From the NCBI GenBank assembly GCA_023548195.1, contig JAJHZJ010000335.1, forward strand, positions 5,934,514 to 5,998,513: a DNA stretch of 64,000 nucleotides. Direction: 5' to 3'. The notes beneath the pieces were generated by a model, which saw only the letters and a program-made list of their open reading frames with translations, searched no databases and was not told where the DNA came from. This document shows, piece by piece, positions 24,961 to 37,250 of the stretch. Numbering within the stretch: position 1 is the first letter of the stretch; every line of letters starts with the position of its first letter. The DNA is from Bettongia penicillata ogilbyi. Its lineage: Eukaryota > Chordata > Mammalia > Diprotodontia > Potoroidae. The translations under genes and the position numbers were made by a program.

Positions 24961-25721
24961 GTGTTGCTAGAGAATATTGGTATTGAGAAAATGGCCTTTT
25001 CGAGCAAGAAGCAGCTTGGAATCATTGGAATTGTTGCAGTTTCCCAAATTCATTCAGCTCATTGCCCATCTGCAGTTTCTGTCCATGGTATATGTACTGA
25101 TGGGACCACCTCATTCCAGGTCTAGCTAAGAGGAGGAATTTAAATATACAGTGACTCCAGTCCTGTCTCCTGTGTATAAGACTCCTGTGTATGAGCCTTA
25201 TGGCCCAATACCTTTGTAACAAAGTGGCATTATGAATTAATTAGAATAGATAATTTGGGATTAATTACAAGCATGCTTATCCTTCTTTTAAAAATAAGAA
25301 ATAGAATGATCACTAGAAATAATTAACATCCAGGGTTGTCTGTTTATAGTTTCCACGTATGCCTTCACTTGTACCTCACCAGTTCAGGGTGGGCTGGCAG
25401 CGATTCGAGGATGAAGTGAGTATCATTACAACTTGGTGAGCGACTCTCCTGAGTCCACAGATGAGTCTAGGCAGGTGTTGGAAATTTGACTGCTGGCATA
25501 TCTAGAGAGGAAAGGCTGAGGGAGTATTCTTTTTCCAAGTGACTTTTTATTAATCGAGCATGAGACACCTCAGTCAGCGCACAGTAGGGATACAAATAGT
25601 TGTGTTGAGGAAGTGATTTTAGATTGTTTTTTTCTTCATGTCAGGCATGCTGCTTGCACAACTGCTCACTGCATTTCAGTTTCACCGAGTTTTACTTATA
25701 TTATTATTGAACGGTACAGTA

Positions 25722-25762
25722 CTCTCTCTCTCTCCTTCTCCCTCTCCCTCTCCCCCTCCCTC

Positions 25763-25825
<63 letters not shown>

Positions 25826-25842
25826 TTCTCTCTCTCTCTCTC
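25722..25842. repeat. (TC)n microsatellite
   Basis: About 120 bp of ct/tc with ccct and ttt interruptions. A homopurine-homopyrimidine mirror tract able to form H-DNA. Confidence 0.95.
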
Positions 25843-25854
25843 ATATAAACACAT

Positions 25855-26640
25855 CAATCAGTCAATTAACATTGTTTAAGTACCTATTATATGCTAGGCA
25901 TATAAAAAAAAAAAAAGACACATCACCTTGCCAACAAAGGTCTATACAAAGCTATGGTTTTTCCAGTAACAGTGTACAGCTGTGAGAGTTGGATTAGTTG
26001 GATTGTAAGGAAAGCTGAGGGCCCCAGCACTGATACTTTGAGATTGTGGTGCTAGAGAAGAGTCCCTTGGACAGCAAGGAAGTCAAACCAGTTAATACTT
26101 AAGAAATTAATTCAAGCTATTCACTGGAAGGTCAAATACCTGAAGCTTAAATACTTTGACCACATAATGAGAACATGGGACTCATTGGAAAAAACCCTTA
26201 TGTTGGGAAAAATTGAAGGCAAAAGGAAAAGACAGAGGATGAGATGGATAGATAGTGTCATAGAAACAATGAGTATGATCTTGGGTAGACTTCAAGAGAT
26301 GATGAGGATGGAAGGGTCTGGCATGCTGTGGTCCATGAGGTCAAGAAGAGTTGAGCCTACTGAACACCAGCAACAACATGGCAGATACTGTGCTGAGCAC
26401 AAGCACAGTCCCTGCCCTCAAGGAGCTGACATTCTGTGTTCTAGTAGGGAGAGTCCAACGCAAAAGTATTGGGAGGCAGGGATTTTGCAATCCGTCAAGT
26501 CCGGAACAGGATTGGAGGATGAGAAGCAGGCTCCAGTGATGGTAGGATGTTCCTGGGTGCAGAGGGGAGCTCCAGGAGCAGCTAACAACAGGGTCATGTT
26601 TTAGAAGTCCAGATCAGGCATTGGGACTAGAGGAAAATGA
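25855..26640. repeat. L2 3' end (antisense) interrupted by the RTE fragment
   Basis: cattgtttaagtacctatta at 25870 and gatactgtgctgagcacaag followed by ccctgccctcaaggagctga at 26384-26430 are the two sides of one antisense L2 3' end. The RTE piece sits between them. Confidence 0.6.
25915..26380 (+). mobile_element. RTE-clade (BovB-like) LINE 3' end
   Basis: From 25930 the sequence follows a BovB/RTE ORF2 C-terminus: aacaaaggtctatacaaagc, ggtttttccagtaacagtg, gaaagctgagggcc, gagtcccttggac. From 26167 an open stretch reads DSLEKTLMLGKIEGKRKRQR, then MRWIDSVIETMSM, then GMLWSMRSRRVEPTEHQ, closely matching the RTE block SLEKTLMLGKIEGRR...QRMRWLDGI. Upstream parts carry stops. The RTE tail (gtccatgaggtcaagaagag) is intact at 26331. 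No poly-A tail. It is a 5'-truncated insertion, with no remaining enzymatic domain. Confidence 0.85.
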
Positions 26641-26660
26641 AAGCAGGCTGGCCCACTTAA

Positions 26661-26983
26661 TCTTCCCACCTTAATCTACTTCTCAGTCACCAAAGCGATT
26701 TCCCTAATGCTGACCATTTGATCCCTTTGTAATAAACCCCAGCTGCTTGTCCTTACCTCCAGGACCAGAGGACACCCAAGAGGACAACTCCTGAGGCTTT
26801 TCAAACTCTTACACTCAGCCCTTTCTTACCTTTACAACGTTCTTCCATCTTACTTTGCTCCCAGGTCTCAGAGGACTGGCCTCACACAAAACACTCTGCC
26901 TCTCCACCCTCCTCGCCTCTGCCTCTCTGAGGTCCTGGTTTCCTACAAGACTCAGTTACAGTGCTCCCTTCTGGAGGAGGCCT
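26661..26983 (+). repeat. Left arm of large inverted repeat (L2-derived, sense)
   Basis: The 323 bases are the reverse complement of 27373-27695 with about 9 mismatches and no gaps (about 97% identity by eye). The sequence itself is L2 C-terminal and 3' coding sequence that lacks the usual FSLAVPxxWNALPP-encoding segment. The other arm has the same deletion. Confidence 0.92.
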
Positions 26984-27372
26984 TTCACATTCTCCTGGTA
27001 CTTAGTAAGCACTTAGTACATGCTTGTTTCCTTCCTTCCAAATAAAAATATTATGATTTCCAGAACGAAAGATAATTTTTAAAAATTTTATTGCTGTCTT
27101 TTGTTTTATATCCCTTTCATTTCCTAATACATCTCTACCTCTCCCCTTCCCAGGAATCTTTTCCTTGAAACAAAAAAGAATCAACAAATTTTCTTTTATT
27201 AAGTGTCTGCTGTGTACCAGACACTCTGTTAAGCCCTGGGAATAGAAAGGCAAAAGAGGAACAGTCCCTGCCTCAAAAATTCGCATTTGGACAGGAGAGA
27301 CACCTTGTACGTAAACTAGTATGTCTAAGATACTGTGAAAGGTTACAAGGGGAACCATAAGGGAGAAAGGAG
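26984..27372. repeat. Spacer of the inverted repeat (L2 3' ends and LINE-associated piece)
   Basis: 389 bp. It begins with an L2 sense 3' end (agtaagcacttagtacatg) and includes a LINE-associated block at 27060-27180 (cctaatacatctctacctct). It finishes with an L2 antisense 3' end (ttattaagtgtctgctgtgt at 27198). Confidence 0.65.
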
Positions 27373-27695
27373 AGGCCTCCTCCAGAAGAGAGCACTGTAA
27401 CTGAGTCTTGTAGGAAACCAGGACCTCAGAGAGGCAGAGGCAAGGAGGGTGGAGAGGCAGAGTGTTTTGTGTGAGGCCAGTCCTCTGAGACCTGGGAGCA
27501 AAGTAAGATGGAAGAATGCTGTAAAGGTAAGAAAAGACTGAGTCTAAGAGTTTGAAAAGCCTCAGGAGTTGTCCTCTTGGGTGTCCTCTGGTCCTGGAGG
27601 TAAGGACAAGCAGCTGGGGTTTATTACAAAGGGATCAAATGGTCAGCATTAGGGAAATCGCTTCGGTGACTGAGAAGTAGATTAAGATGGGAAGA
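27373..27695 (-). repeat. Right arm of large inverted repeat (L2-derived, antisense)
   Basis: Partner of the arm at 26661-26983. The homology ends abruptly on both sides (aggcc at 27373 and gggaaga at 27695). Antisense L2 sequence continues outside it to about 27790 (gtggtctaggcaagaagtga). Confidence 0.92.
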
Positions 27696-27814
27696 ATCTT
27701 GGAACAGGAGATTGTTACAGTGGTCTAGGCAAGAAGTGATGAGGGTCTGAGTGGTAGCTGTGTGAGTAGGGAGGAGACATAAAAAGAAAGAGAAAAAAAT
27801 CTAGTCAAAATGAA

Positions 27815-28730
27815 TCAATGTATCACCTGGTTATGACAGGATATTCAATGTTACAAGAAATGCAGGGAAGTCTGTTTCTCATTTCCTCTCCTAGGCTCAG
27901 TTTGGTCATTAAAATTCCATTGTGTTCATTTTCAGTTCTCCTTTTTACTGCCATTGCTATGTGCTTACTTCTCTCTAAGTTAATTCCTCGAAGTCTACCC
28001 CTACTTCTCTGAATGGGTTTTATTCATCATTTCTTATGGCTCAGTAATATTCTGTTAAATTAATGTGCTACAATGTAAACCATCCCCAATCAATGGGTAC
28101 TTGCTTTGTTTCTCATTTTTTTCTACCACAAAGAAGTGCTGTTATGAATATTTTGCTATATGTGGGCCCTTTCTGTCTTGATCTCCTTGGAATCTTTGCC
28201 TTGCAGCGGGGCCTCAGAGTCAAAGGACAGGAATGTTTTGGTGACTTTTTTAAAACACATAGTTCCAAATTGCTTTCCAGAATGCCTGGGTCAGTTCACA
28301 GCTCCACCAACAATGTATTGGTATCTTAACTCTCTACAATGCCTTGGAAATAGTTTTTTTTTTTTTTCCTGGAAATTTTCCACCTTTTGTCATCTTTGCC
28401 AATTTGTTAGGTGTAAGATGAAACCCCAGAGTTCTTTTGATTTGCTTTTCTGTTACTATCAGTGAATTACAGAAGTATTTCGTGTGATTATTAGTAGTTT
28501 GCAGTTCTGTTGAGAACTGTTGGCTTTTGGCTTTGCATTAATTCTTAATATATCTTGGAAATCAGACCCTTATCTGAGATATTTAATACAAGGATTTTTC
28601 CAATTCATAGCTTCTTTTCTCCTAGTTGCTTTTCAAAAGGCCATTTCTAACTGGGGAATCAGGAAAGGCTTCATGAAGGAGGTAGTATTTGGGGCTGGGT
28701 CATAAAATTACGATTAAAGGAAAACTTGAA
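27815..28730 (-). repeat. Marsupial-type L1 3' region, antisense, plus short L2 piece
   Basis: Antisense L1 landmarks in order: taatgtgctacaatgtaaac, ccccaatcaatgggtac, accacaaagaagtgctgtta, tatgaatattttgctatatg, ggcctcagagtcaaagg, tagttccaaattgctttcca, cagttcacagctccaccaac and tttgccaatttgttaggtg. 28655-28730 is an antisense L2 piece (ggaaaggcttcatgaaggag). Confidence 0.8.
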
Positions 28731-30484
28731 AAAGGTATACTAGAAGTAGCATCAGGGTCCATGTGCATTGTTCACAGTAATGATATTGGCAGGATGGAAA
28801 ACCTGGATTCTCTTATGGGACCTGATTAGGTTATGGAAATTCTGAGGAAAATGCTGGGTCCTTTGTTTTGTTGTTGTCAGATGTGTTTCAACTTATTGTG
28901 TCTGCATTGTTTTTTAGATCTGCCATATTTGTTTGCTATTAGGTCACAGCTCTAAGATGAATCTCTAGGAAAGAAAAAAAAAGTATCCGTTTTCCCTCCA
29001 GCACTACTGCTGATAATAAGGAAAATGGAAGCACTAATTACTCACTCTGTATCAGCGGAGCTCTTTTCTTCCCTTCTGCTTAGTCCCTTCCAAACTCCCG
29101 ATAGATTCGTCTTGTTCACTTCAATTCATTGGTGTTTATCCTTTGTTTTCAGAGAGGACCATGGCATCATGGGTGATGCCTTGCACACAAATTGGATTTA
29201 AGTGAGGCAGTATTGTGCCAAGTCATCAGCCTCACTCCCTCTTCCTGTGGTCAAACCAAAGTCAAAATGACTGGTGATGTCCCAGGATGCAGGCAGTGGA
29301 TGACCTTGGTGTCTTTGATGCCTGACCAAGCTCTAAGCATTCCACAACACCTGCTTCAGCCACTGTCATGGACTTAGGAACAAATTGTTCTCATCTGCCC
29401 ATTCTGCTAGAAGGGGTAGGGGGGAAGTCTTCACATGCTTGGGATAGACACCCCCAAAACTTACCAATGGCTTTGAGGCCTGCCAGTTACCCTTAACCTG
29501 GTCTAGCCTGCCTGCTGGATAGTTTACCAGGGTGTCACTCCTGTGTGTTCTCCAGCTTCTTGGAGCCACAGGGAACAATTGGGTAAAGGTGGACAACGAA
29601 GATGGATGAGCAGCCCTAAAAAGAGCTCAGCAAGCCCTCATGCCAGGGGTGCTAATTTCCCCTGAGCACCCCATGCACTCCTCTTCCCTTTATAAAAATA
29701 ATGCAGCACACCAAAACAACAGGTATTTGGGAGCACATGTTAAAAGTGAGCTGGGTAGCTAGTAAATTAATATGGATTACAGTTTGCTCTTAAATAATCA
29801 TTTTTATTTTATAGAAGCCAGCATACAATAAGTAATGTATATTTTTCATTGTCTTTGTTCTGATACCTGCCTGGCGGTCGGCCGAAGTTTGTCATATTTA
29901 TCAATTTAGATCAGAAATGCCAAATTCCATTTTCTCAAAGTTCCTATTTATGGATTTTTTGCCTATATCCTATTGTTAGTTTCTCATTCTTCCTTGCCAA
30001 CATCTATCCAAACCCTTTGTGTCCCCAAAAACCTGGCCCAGGATGGTTCCCTTCATGTCTATGGGCACTTCTTGTGTTTGACCCTGTTTTGGCAGCGATT
30101 GACTACAGCAGCTTTCTCTTCCTCTCGATGAAAGGGGTGATCTGGGTGGAGGCCAAGTGCGCAGGTTTGCATTCCAAGGTAGCATGCTGCTTCTTTTTCT
30201 TCACTGCTTTTCTCAGATTCAGGGGCTCAGCTCATACTACATCAGTTTATACCTATTGATCCAATGCTTAGTAAAAGTATTTTGCAGTTTCATATCTGCC
30301 AGTAGATTTGAGTTCCTTCCGGAGTTTTTTCTGTCTGTCTCTCATTGTCGGAACGGCATGGCCCTTGGCCCAGACGTTTCATTTGATTCTCATAAGGACC
30401 TCCTGGGGAGGAATTTCCCCATCACTAGCAAATTATCACCTTCTTTGCAAGTTATAGTCTTAGACAATTGTGTTGATCAGTGAG
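28731..30484. other. Intronic stretch with no recognised element
   Basis: Nothing assignable beyond scattered short matches. 29750-29960 is AT-rich and looks single-copy. Confidence 0.35.
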
Positions 30485-30820
30485 AGACCAGGGTCTCTAG
30501 GGGTAACTAGGGGTAACATAGCCACAAGGAAGTGTCATGGGTAGAACTTGAACCCACAACTTCCTGGCTTTGAGCCATCTTTATCCACTCCTCTCCACTG
30601 CCTCATAGTAAACCATAACAGTAATTGTAGTGGTGGCAGTAATGCCCAGGAAGTCTCCAGATGACTTTTTTAAAGCTCATTTTACAGAGGAGGCAGCAGA
30701 GGCTGAGGGATGTTAATTATCACGACCCATAGTCACATGACTAGTTAGTGGTAGAACCAGAACTCAAACCTCGATCACATGACTCGAAGCCTCATTCTCC
30801 TTGAACTTGCTACGGTGCCC
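30485..30820 (-). repeat. Two MIR-type SINE pieces, antisense
   Basis: The first reads gtagaacttgaacccacaac and ttcctggctttgagcc. The second reads ctcattttacagaggaggca, acatgactagttagtggtag and aaccagaactcaaacctc. Both are antisense SINE arrangements. Confidence 0.65.
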
Positions 30821-33800
30821 TTCCCACCTTTGGGCCTAATTGATTGATTTCCATCTCTGTATACCAGCCACGTTTTTCATGGCCCTCGCCTCATTTCAGT
30901 CTTCAGATAAAAAAAGTGTTTGGCAAAGTCCAGGCAAGACAGCAAGGCAGATTGATGGCTGTGAACAATTCAAACTCTGTACTGGGAACCTTTTCCAATT
31001 CTGCTTTAAATTTGTGCTGATAACACAGATGGGAGCCCGGCTATGAATCAAGTTGCCAGTCCTTAAAACAAAGAAGGCCAGAATGGTTTGTTTTTGCAGC
31101 GCCTGCTTTTGTCCGCTGGGATTCAGCAATCTTTCAGCCTCTCACCACAGTAGGACATGTGTATCCCTGTGTGGTGGACCGATGACTGCTGATGTTTTTA
31201 AAATATCATAACAGAAGCCAAACCATGCTTTCATTTTCCTCACACGTCTCACATGCTGCATTCAGAGCTGACCAGTGTGTACCCAGCCTCTAGCAGCTAT
31301 GGCTTTTGACTCCAGGGCAGGCTTAAAGGGAGGGTGAGTGCTGACTCTGGCCCATTGCAGGGGACTTTGCTTAGAGAGCCTGGTGCTAGGGACAGGGGAA
31401 TTGTGAAAGGAATTTGCCACAGGAAGCAGATCTGCCCAGCCCTGGGAGACAGGCAGCATATTTCAGCAGGTGGCAGAGCCAGAGTCAGAGTGACAGAACC
31501 TGAACAGGTTGATTGACTTTTGCCTGATTTTCAACATGTGTGTAAAGAGCAGAATATGAATGTCCCTGTGTTCATAATGGGCTGTTCCTTGGTAAATGAC
31601 TCAGAAATGTGACTGTCCAGGCTGCTGCCCTCCCCCAAGCAGGTGAAGCCACTGCCACCTTTCCAGAGGCAAGATTGGCTTCATTTACCTGGTGACAGGT
31701 GTCATTCCTTGTCTTTGCTGTGTGTGCTGTAACATGCCACTTGTGGCACACACACACACACACACACACTCATACACACACATATGCCCACAAAATGGCT
31801 CTGATCATACAAACCCTAAAAATGACTCACTGAAATTATAGGTGCCCATTTTATATGTTTGAAAAGGGGATACTGTGATAAAAAACACAGAATACATTAT
31901 AGTATTAAGTAAAATTAAAATATACTAAAAAAAATCAGAATCACTTAGTTCCAAGCTTCCTGCAGCAGAAAGGGGTTTGGTGAATGGTGAAGGGAGGGTA
32001 ACTCCTAAATTTCATCATCAGCCTTCGGAATATGAAATACGTCCAGAGATGACTGCCAGACCTCTTCAGGCATCCTTAACATCTCTTGACTTTTCAAAAA
32101 CAGAACTTGGCTGTAGTTTCATATCCCCCAAGAGTAGCCTTATAAACTGATTAATGGAAAGGCATGCACTTAAGTCGCTACACTGTACACACTGTGATTG
32201 TGAAATTGTGCTAAATCCTGTGCGTGGGGTGTCTAAAGCAGTAGTACCTCTGTACCTAGAGGAAGTTCATAAGCCACATTGTCAAAGACTTGCTCCCCAA
32301 ATAGTACAAGAAAGCTTGGGATGGGAAAAGTTTTTTCTTAGGTGGCATTAAAGTTGAATGCCATTACACCATATTATACATTTGTTAAGGCAGGTTATAA
32401 TTAAAGCACATTTTGTTCCTTAAATGGCTTGGATTTTAGTCAAGATTAATTGCATTCAGTGTCTACTTCCCAAGTTGGTTTCCAGTTTATCTGTAGAAGC
32501 ATGTGCCTGTAGCCTTTCCTTAGGGTAGAAAAACACTAATCTATCTACCTTTGCACATATGGAAAAACAACATATTTGGCAGTGAGTTTAAAAATGGCAG
32601 AGGCAGTATTTATTAATGCAGTAAGTTTGTCTTTAAAAAAGGCTGTCATGTATGTCGCCACTCTCAAAAAATATCTAGCGCTGCCTCTTCAGCAATTTTT
32701 TTCCCCAAAAAAACAGTTACCAAGTGGTACATCAGGAGAAGGAGTTGTAGCCAGTCAGTGACCTTTGGCATGGCACAGCTTAGACACTAAGAAGAACCGA
32801 TTACAAAAATGTCACGTTCTGTGTCCCTGCATGCTTTAATGTGCCAGACCCATGTTTCATAGTAGGATGCAGAGAGCATCAAAGGTGAGAAGGATAATCA
32901 GTGTTTTGTCTTGGTGTTATAAAGACTTTCCAGAGTCTTACCACACTCCCTTCTTTGTGTGTATCTCCCCCTCATTTGTTTGCCTGATTTCCAGCTTTGT
33001 GCTTTTTGGTGCAGTGTTGTCCCCGTACGTGTATCACTGAGCCAAACATGTCTGCCAGTAAAGCACAAAGCGATGTTGGGCTTCTGCTTAAGTCGGCAGT
33101 ATTCTGGGGCTCCTTTTGTGCCGTGTGCTGGTCGTGCCGGCTCCGCGGAGCCTTATCAAACGCAGCCAGTTGGTGCTGCTGGTGTGAAAACACAGGGGAG
33201 CTCTCATGTGGAAGGTTAATGGAGTGTAATTATAAAGAAAAATGAACTGCTCAAGCACTCTATCTTACTCTCCCTGCACCGACACTGACAAGGGCTCTGA
33301 TCTTTGCTAAACCTGAGAGCAGAGGCCGCACTACCTAAACCATGACAGGAAAGCTGTCCCCAATGCTGTCAGACAGTGGGCGCTGGAGCCGAAGCCGGAA
33401 CCAGAGCCTGGCTGGAAAGGCCTCCTTCCTGGGGAGGGGGCTTCTCTCAGGAAAGCCTGAGAACATCCCCTTGTTAACCAGGTGCCTCCACGTCTCTTCC
33501 TTTCTTCTGCTCAATTTGTTCTCTTTTTTTCCCCTCATGATTAGTGGCTTTGCCAGCAGGCTGCATGCAAGAAAGTCTGCCCCATTGTGTCCATCAGATA
33601 ACTAATATACTTGCCCTACCTTTCCAGCCACCCTTAATGGAACTGGTTCTGCTAACAGAAATGGAAGCAGTTGGCTTTTTCTGTTCCCAGGACCCAAGCT
33701 TAGCAAACCGTAGGAAGTGTGAGTGCCGTCTGACAGCTGGGCCTTCCTCCCAGGAGCTGCATGTGGTTCTGAGATTATATACGCCTTTGTGGGCTTGGGA

Positions 33801-35538
33801 CACAGTTAGATCCTTATGTCCTTTCTTGGAAAATGCTACAAGAAATCTCCAGTAGGGGAAAAGCATCTGTGGAGACCAGAGACAGAAAAGGAAAGAAGAG
33901 AGCAGGAGACACGGAAGGGGTGTGATGAGTAGAGAAATTTGCATGGCAGGGGGCTGCTGCGTTGCTCACAAGCATTGCTAAGGCTTCCTGCTTCCAGAGC
34001 ATCCGAAGGGGAAGCTGAGCGAGGTTGATTTAGTGTTTCTGCCAGCTCAGCATAGAGTTGAAATAAGGTGTTGCAGACTGATGCAACAACAACCGAACCC
34101 CTGACATCTTGTTCTTACAAAGTCTAAAGCATGTAGCTGCTCTTGGCAAGGCTTCACTACCTCCTGAGATAAGTAAATTCAGCATCACGCACACTAGGCC
34201 TGTGGAGACTAAGCGGGAATGGTGGCTGTGTCACTTACCCAGCAGCCCTTATTGACTGAGCCATCCTCCTTGGGGCGAGGGCAGGGGGTGGGGGAGGGTG
34301 GGGCGAGGGCAGCCAGGTTTAGCAGCAGGGATACTGATAGTTTATGGGAAAGAATGAAAGAGAATTTTTTGCAATAAATAAAATTCACGTTATTTACAGC
34401 TTTATGTTGAGTAGCCATGAAGTTCTTGAAGACCCAAATAGTACCAGATTCTCTTGTATTGATTCAGTGGTAGTAACTGGGCTAGAATTATGGCACGTGT
34501 TCCAAGGGTGGAAGGGTTTTAGTCGGATCTCAAGTCAGCCCTTCCTGCTCATATGATTCAGACCAGGCCAGCTCCAGGGTAACATCCCTACTCAGCTGGC
34601 AGGGGATGGCTTGCCGTGGCAGTGCTTGGAAGGAATGCAGCTCACTGACCCAGCTGCAGCCACCGTGGAGCCAGGCGAAGCCAGAGGTTGTGAATTCAAG
34701 AAATCAGGTTTCAGTTCCCACTCTGCCTCGCGATAGCTTTGGGTAGGCCCAAGGCTCCTTCCTTCACAAAGCGTGTCCTGGGTGGGCCACCTGCCTCCTA
34801 GCACTCACCTTTGTGGGCGTGAATGTCCTCATCCAGAGCATGTGGCTAAGTCAGCCACTACCCCAGCTTACCTCAGACGTCCAGTAACGCAGAGAGAATT
34901 ACGGGACAAGGGGAGATGTGATTCTAGGCATTGTTACTACTTGGACATTTTTAAATCATCAATTCATTAAGAAATTGTTGGAGAAAAGTGGTTTCTTCTC
35001 GGTTCATTTAGGTTTAACTCAAAAAACTAGGTTCTTAGAAGTCTGACCTGCTCGTTCTCCACATGAACACCCTTTTTTCTTGCATAAATTGAGTGATTTG
35101 ATGTTTTGTTTGTTTTCTTAAACTAAGCAGGGTTAGGCTGGGTCATTGTTGGGAGGAGAGCCCTGAGTAGGCCCTTCTCTTAGCGCTCCTTGAGAAGCTG
35201 CCTTTCCCTGGATCCTTGCAGGCCCTCAGCAGCCCCACCCACTGCACTTTTTCTGGCACTTGATATAATGAAAATCCCTATCTAGTTAATGCTTTCCAGA
35301 TTACAGGATATGCTCAGGTACATTATCCCATTTAGTCATGGGACAATGGTATCTTGATCAGATGCCAAGCCTTCTAAAGAGGGTTGGCTTCCTCTCACTC
35401 CCCAGTCAGCTTCAGCAGGATTCGTCTTCACTCTCTGCCTTCTGTGGAGTACTTTAAACCACTACTATGTTCTTCTCTAGAGAGAGCTGCCTTTTGATGT
35501 TAGGGAAACTGATCCCCATTCATCCGGGTATGGGGCAA
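30821..35538. other. Long repeat-poor intronic stretch
   Basis: Contains (CA)n at 31747-31784 and a weak SINE near 34670-34760. The section 33000-33450 is unusually GC- and CpG-containing for this intron and includes gccggctccgcggagcc. No exon of PHF21A was recognised in it. Confidence 0.4.
31747..31784. repeat. (CA)n microsatellite
   Basis: Imperfect CA tract with a catacaca interruption. Confidence 0.93.
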
Positions 35539-35656
35539 TCAACAAGCATTTCTTAGACATCTATGATACGTCACATGCTGTACTGTGTTCTGAAGACACA
35601 GACAGAAGTGACTCTGGCTGTGCTTTTAAGGCATTTACTTTGTAATGGAGAGGAGC

Positions 35657-35722
<66 letters not shown>

Positions 35723-36590
35723 CAGATACAGGATGAACATGAGATTTTTTTGAGCAAGGAGGGCACTTGTGGCTGGTGGGGTGTCAGGAATGCCTCCATG
35801 TAGAATGTGGCCCTTGAGCTGGATTTTGGAGGAAAATAGAGATTCCAAGAGGCAACAAGGAGAAGGCCAGGTATGGGGGATACCCAAAGACATGAAGGTG
35901 AGAGATGGAGCATTGTGTGTGAAGGATAGCTGGTATGTTGGGCTAGAGTGGGACGTGTATGGAGGGAAATGAAATGTAGGTAGACTAGAAAAGTCTCAAG
36001 AGGTCAGGGGCCAGTGAGCTCTAAGTGCCGGAGGAGTTGATAGAAGGAATAGGGAGCTATTGGAGCTTATTGACTAGGGGAAGACACAGTGAGACCTGCA
36101 CTGGAAAAAGAGCATTTTGGTGACAGGGTGAAGGATGGATCAGGGAGGGGCAAGAACTGTGGTAGAGAAACCGAGTAGCCCCAGGTAAGAAGTGAGGAAG
36201 GCTCGCCTATGGGTGTGACTGTGTGGATGGAGAGAAGGGTGCCAGTGGAGGAGACATTGTGGAGACCGAAACAAAACCTGGCAACTACTTGGACAATGGG
36301 ATGAGTGAGTTAACAAAATGGCAGCACAGACACAAGAGCTGGTGCAGATAGACGAAGGGGGGATAGGGTACATCCACACTCAGTGCGTAGGACATGAAGG
36401 TTGGAAGTCGTGGTCAGACAGGCAGAGAAGACAGTGTCCAGGAGGGGAGGATGGGCAGTGTCCTCGGATGTTGCAGATGTCCAGCAGGGCCAAGGTGGAG
36501 AACACAGGAGTGTTGGAAACTTTGGAAGGAATTGGCGTAGTTCCATGTTGACATCCATAGCTAGGCTGAAGATTGTCTCACTGGGATGTC
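35539..36590 (-). repeat. L2 LINE 3' half, antisense, carrying a (TG)n tract
   Basis: Starts caacaagcatttcttagaca and continues with (TG)n. Then come tggattttggaggaaaat, gagctattggagcttattga and gaagacacagtgagacctgc. Last is gaagattgtctcactgggat. This is the reverse-complement order of L2 ORF2 C-terminus plus 3' end. No intact frame. Confidence 0.65.
35659..35713. repeat. (TG)n microsatellite
   Basis: About 27 uninterrupted TG units at the same relative position within an antisense L2 copy as the (TG)n at 10585. Confidence 0.97.
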
Positions 36591-37059
36591 AGATGACTTA
36601 ATAAAGTAAAGTACTTTGAGACCCCCTGATGACTTGGCACAGCCATGTAACATTTTAAAACTTTTTCTCTCATGTCCTTAGTTTAATTGCGTATTGTGAA
36701 CATGCTTTTGTATATGCAAGACACTTCACACACAATTGATGAATGAATACAAGTGAGTGAACAAACGAGAGGCCACCACTCTCCTCATCTTTGGCACTTC
36801 TTTTGTCACAGGTCATTTAGTTAGTGGAGACTGATTTCCTAGGCCAGGTAGCCTATCCATGTGTGCCACACCCTTCTACTCACCTCAGCCCAAATTGATG
36901 GTGAGCTGCAGGCGGGAGAAACACAGCGTCCAGGGTCAGACTTCTCTTTGTTTCCATCTCTGAGGTGAGACTGTCTTCACATTAGGCATTTTATAAGTAT
37001 TTGTGGAATGAAGATGTGCACTCCCTTCTAAAGTCATCTCCTTGCTGTTTACATTATAG

Positions 37060-37250
37060 GAGCATAGGATTTAGAGCTAAAAAGGACCTTCAAGGTCTGC
37101 CAGGCCAGGCCCCTCCTTTCCCAGATAAGGAAGCTAAGTCCCAGAGAGGGTGACCCGCCTGCTGAGGTGACAGCTATCCTCAGAGGCAGAACCACCATCC
37201 CATGGAGGCACTTTGACTCTAGCTCCTGAGCACTTATAACTACACCATCC
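37060..37250 (-). repeat. MIR-class SINE, antisense
   Basis: gatttagagctaaaaaggac, gataaggaagctaagtccca, gagagggtgacccgcctgct and gaggcagaaccaccatccca follow the antisense SINE order. A second shorter example lies near 37650-37760. Confidence 0.65.

Noticed and set aside
26167..26604. Possible host gene from a 145-codon frame
   Set aside because: The first part is an RTE/BovB ORF2 C-terminus and the rest reads into L2 3' sequence.
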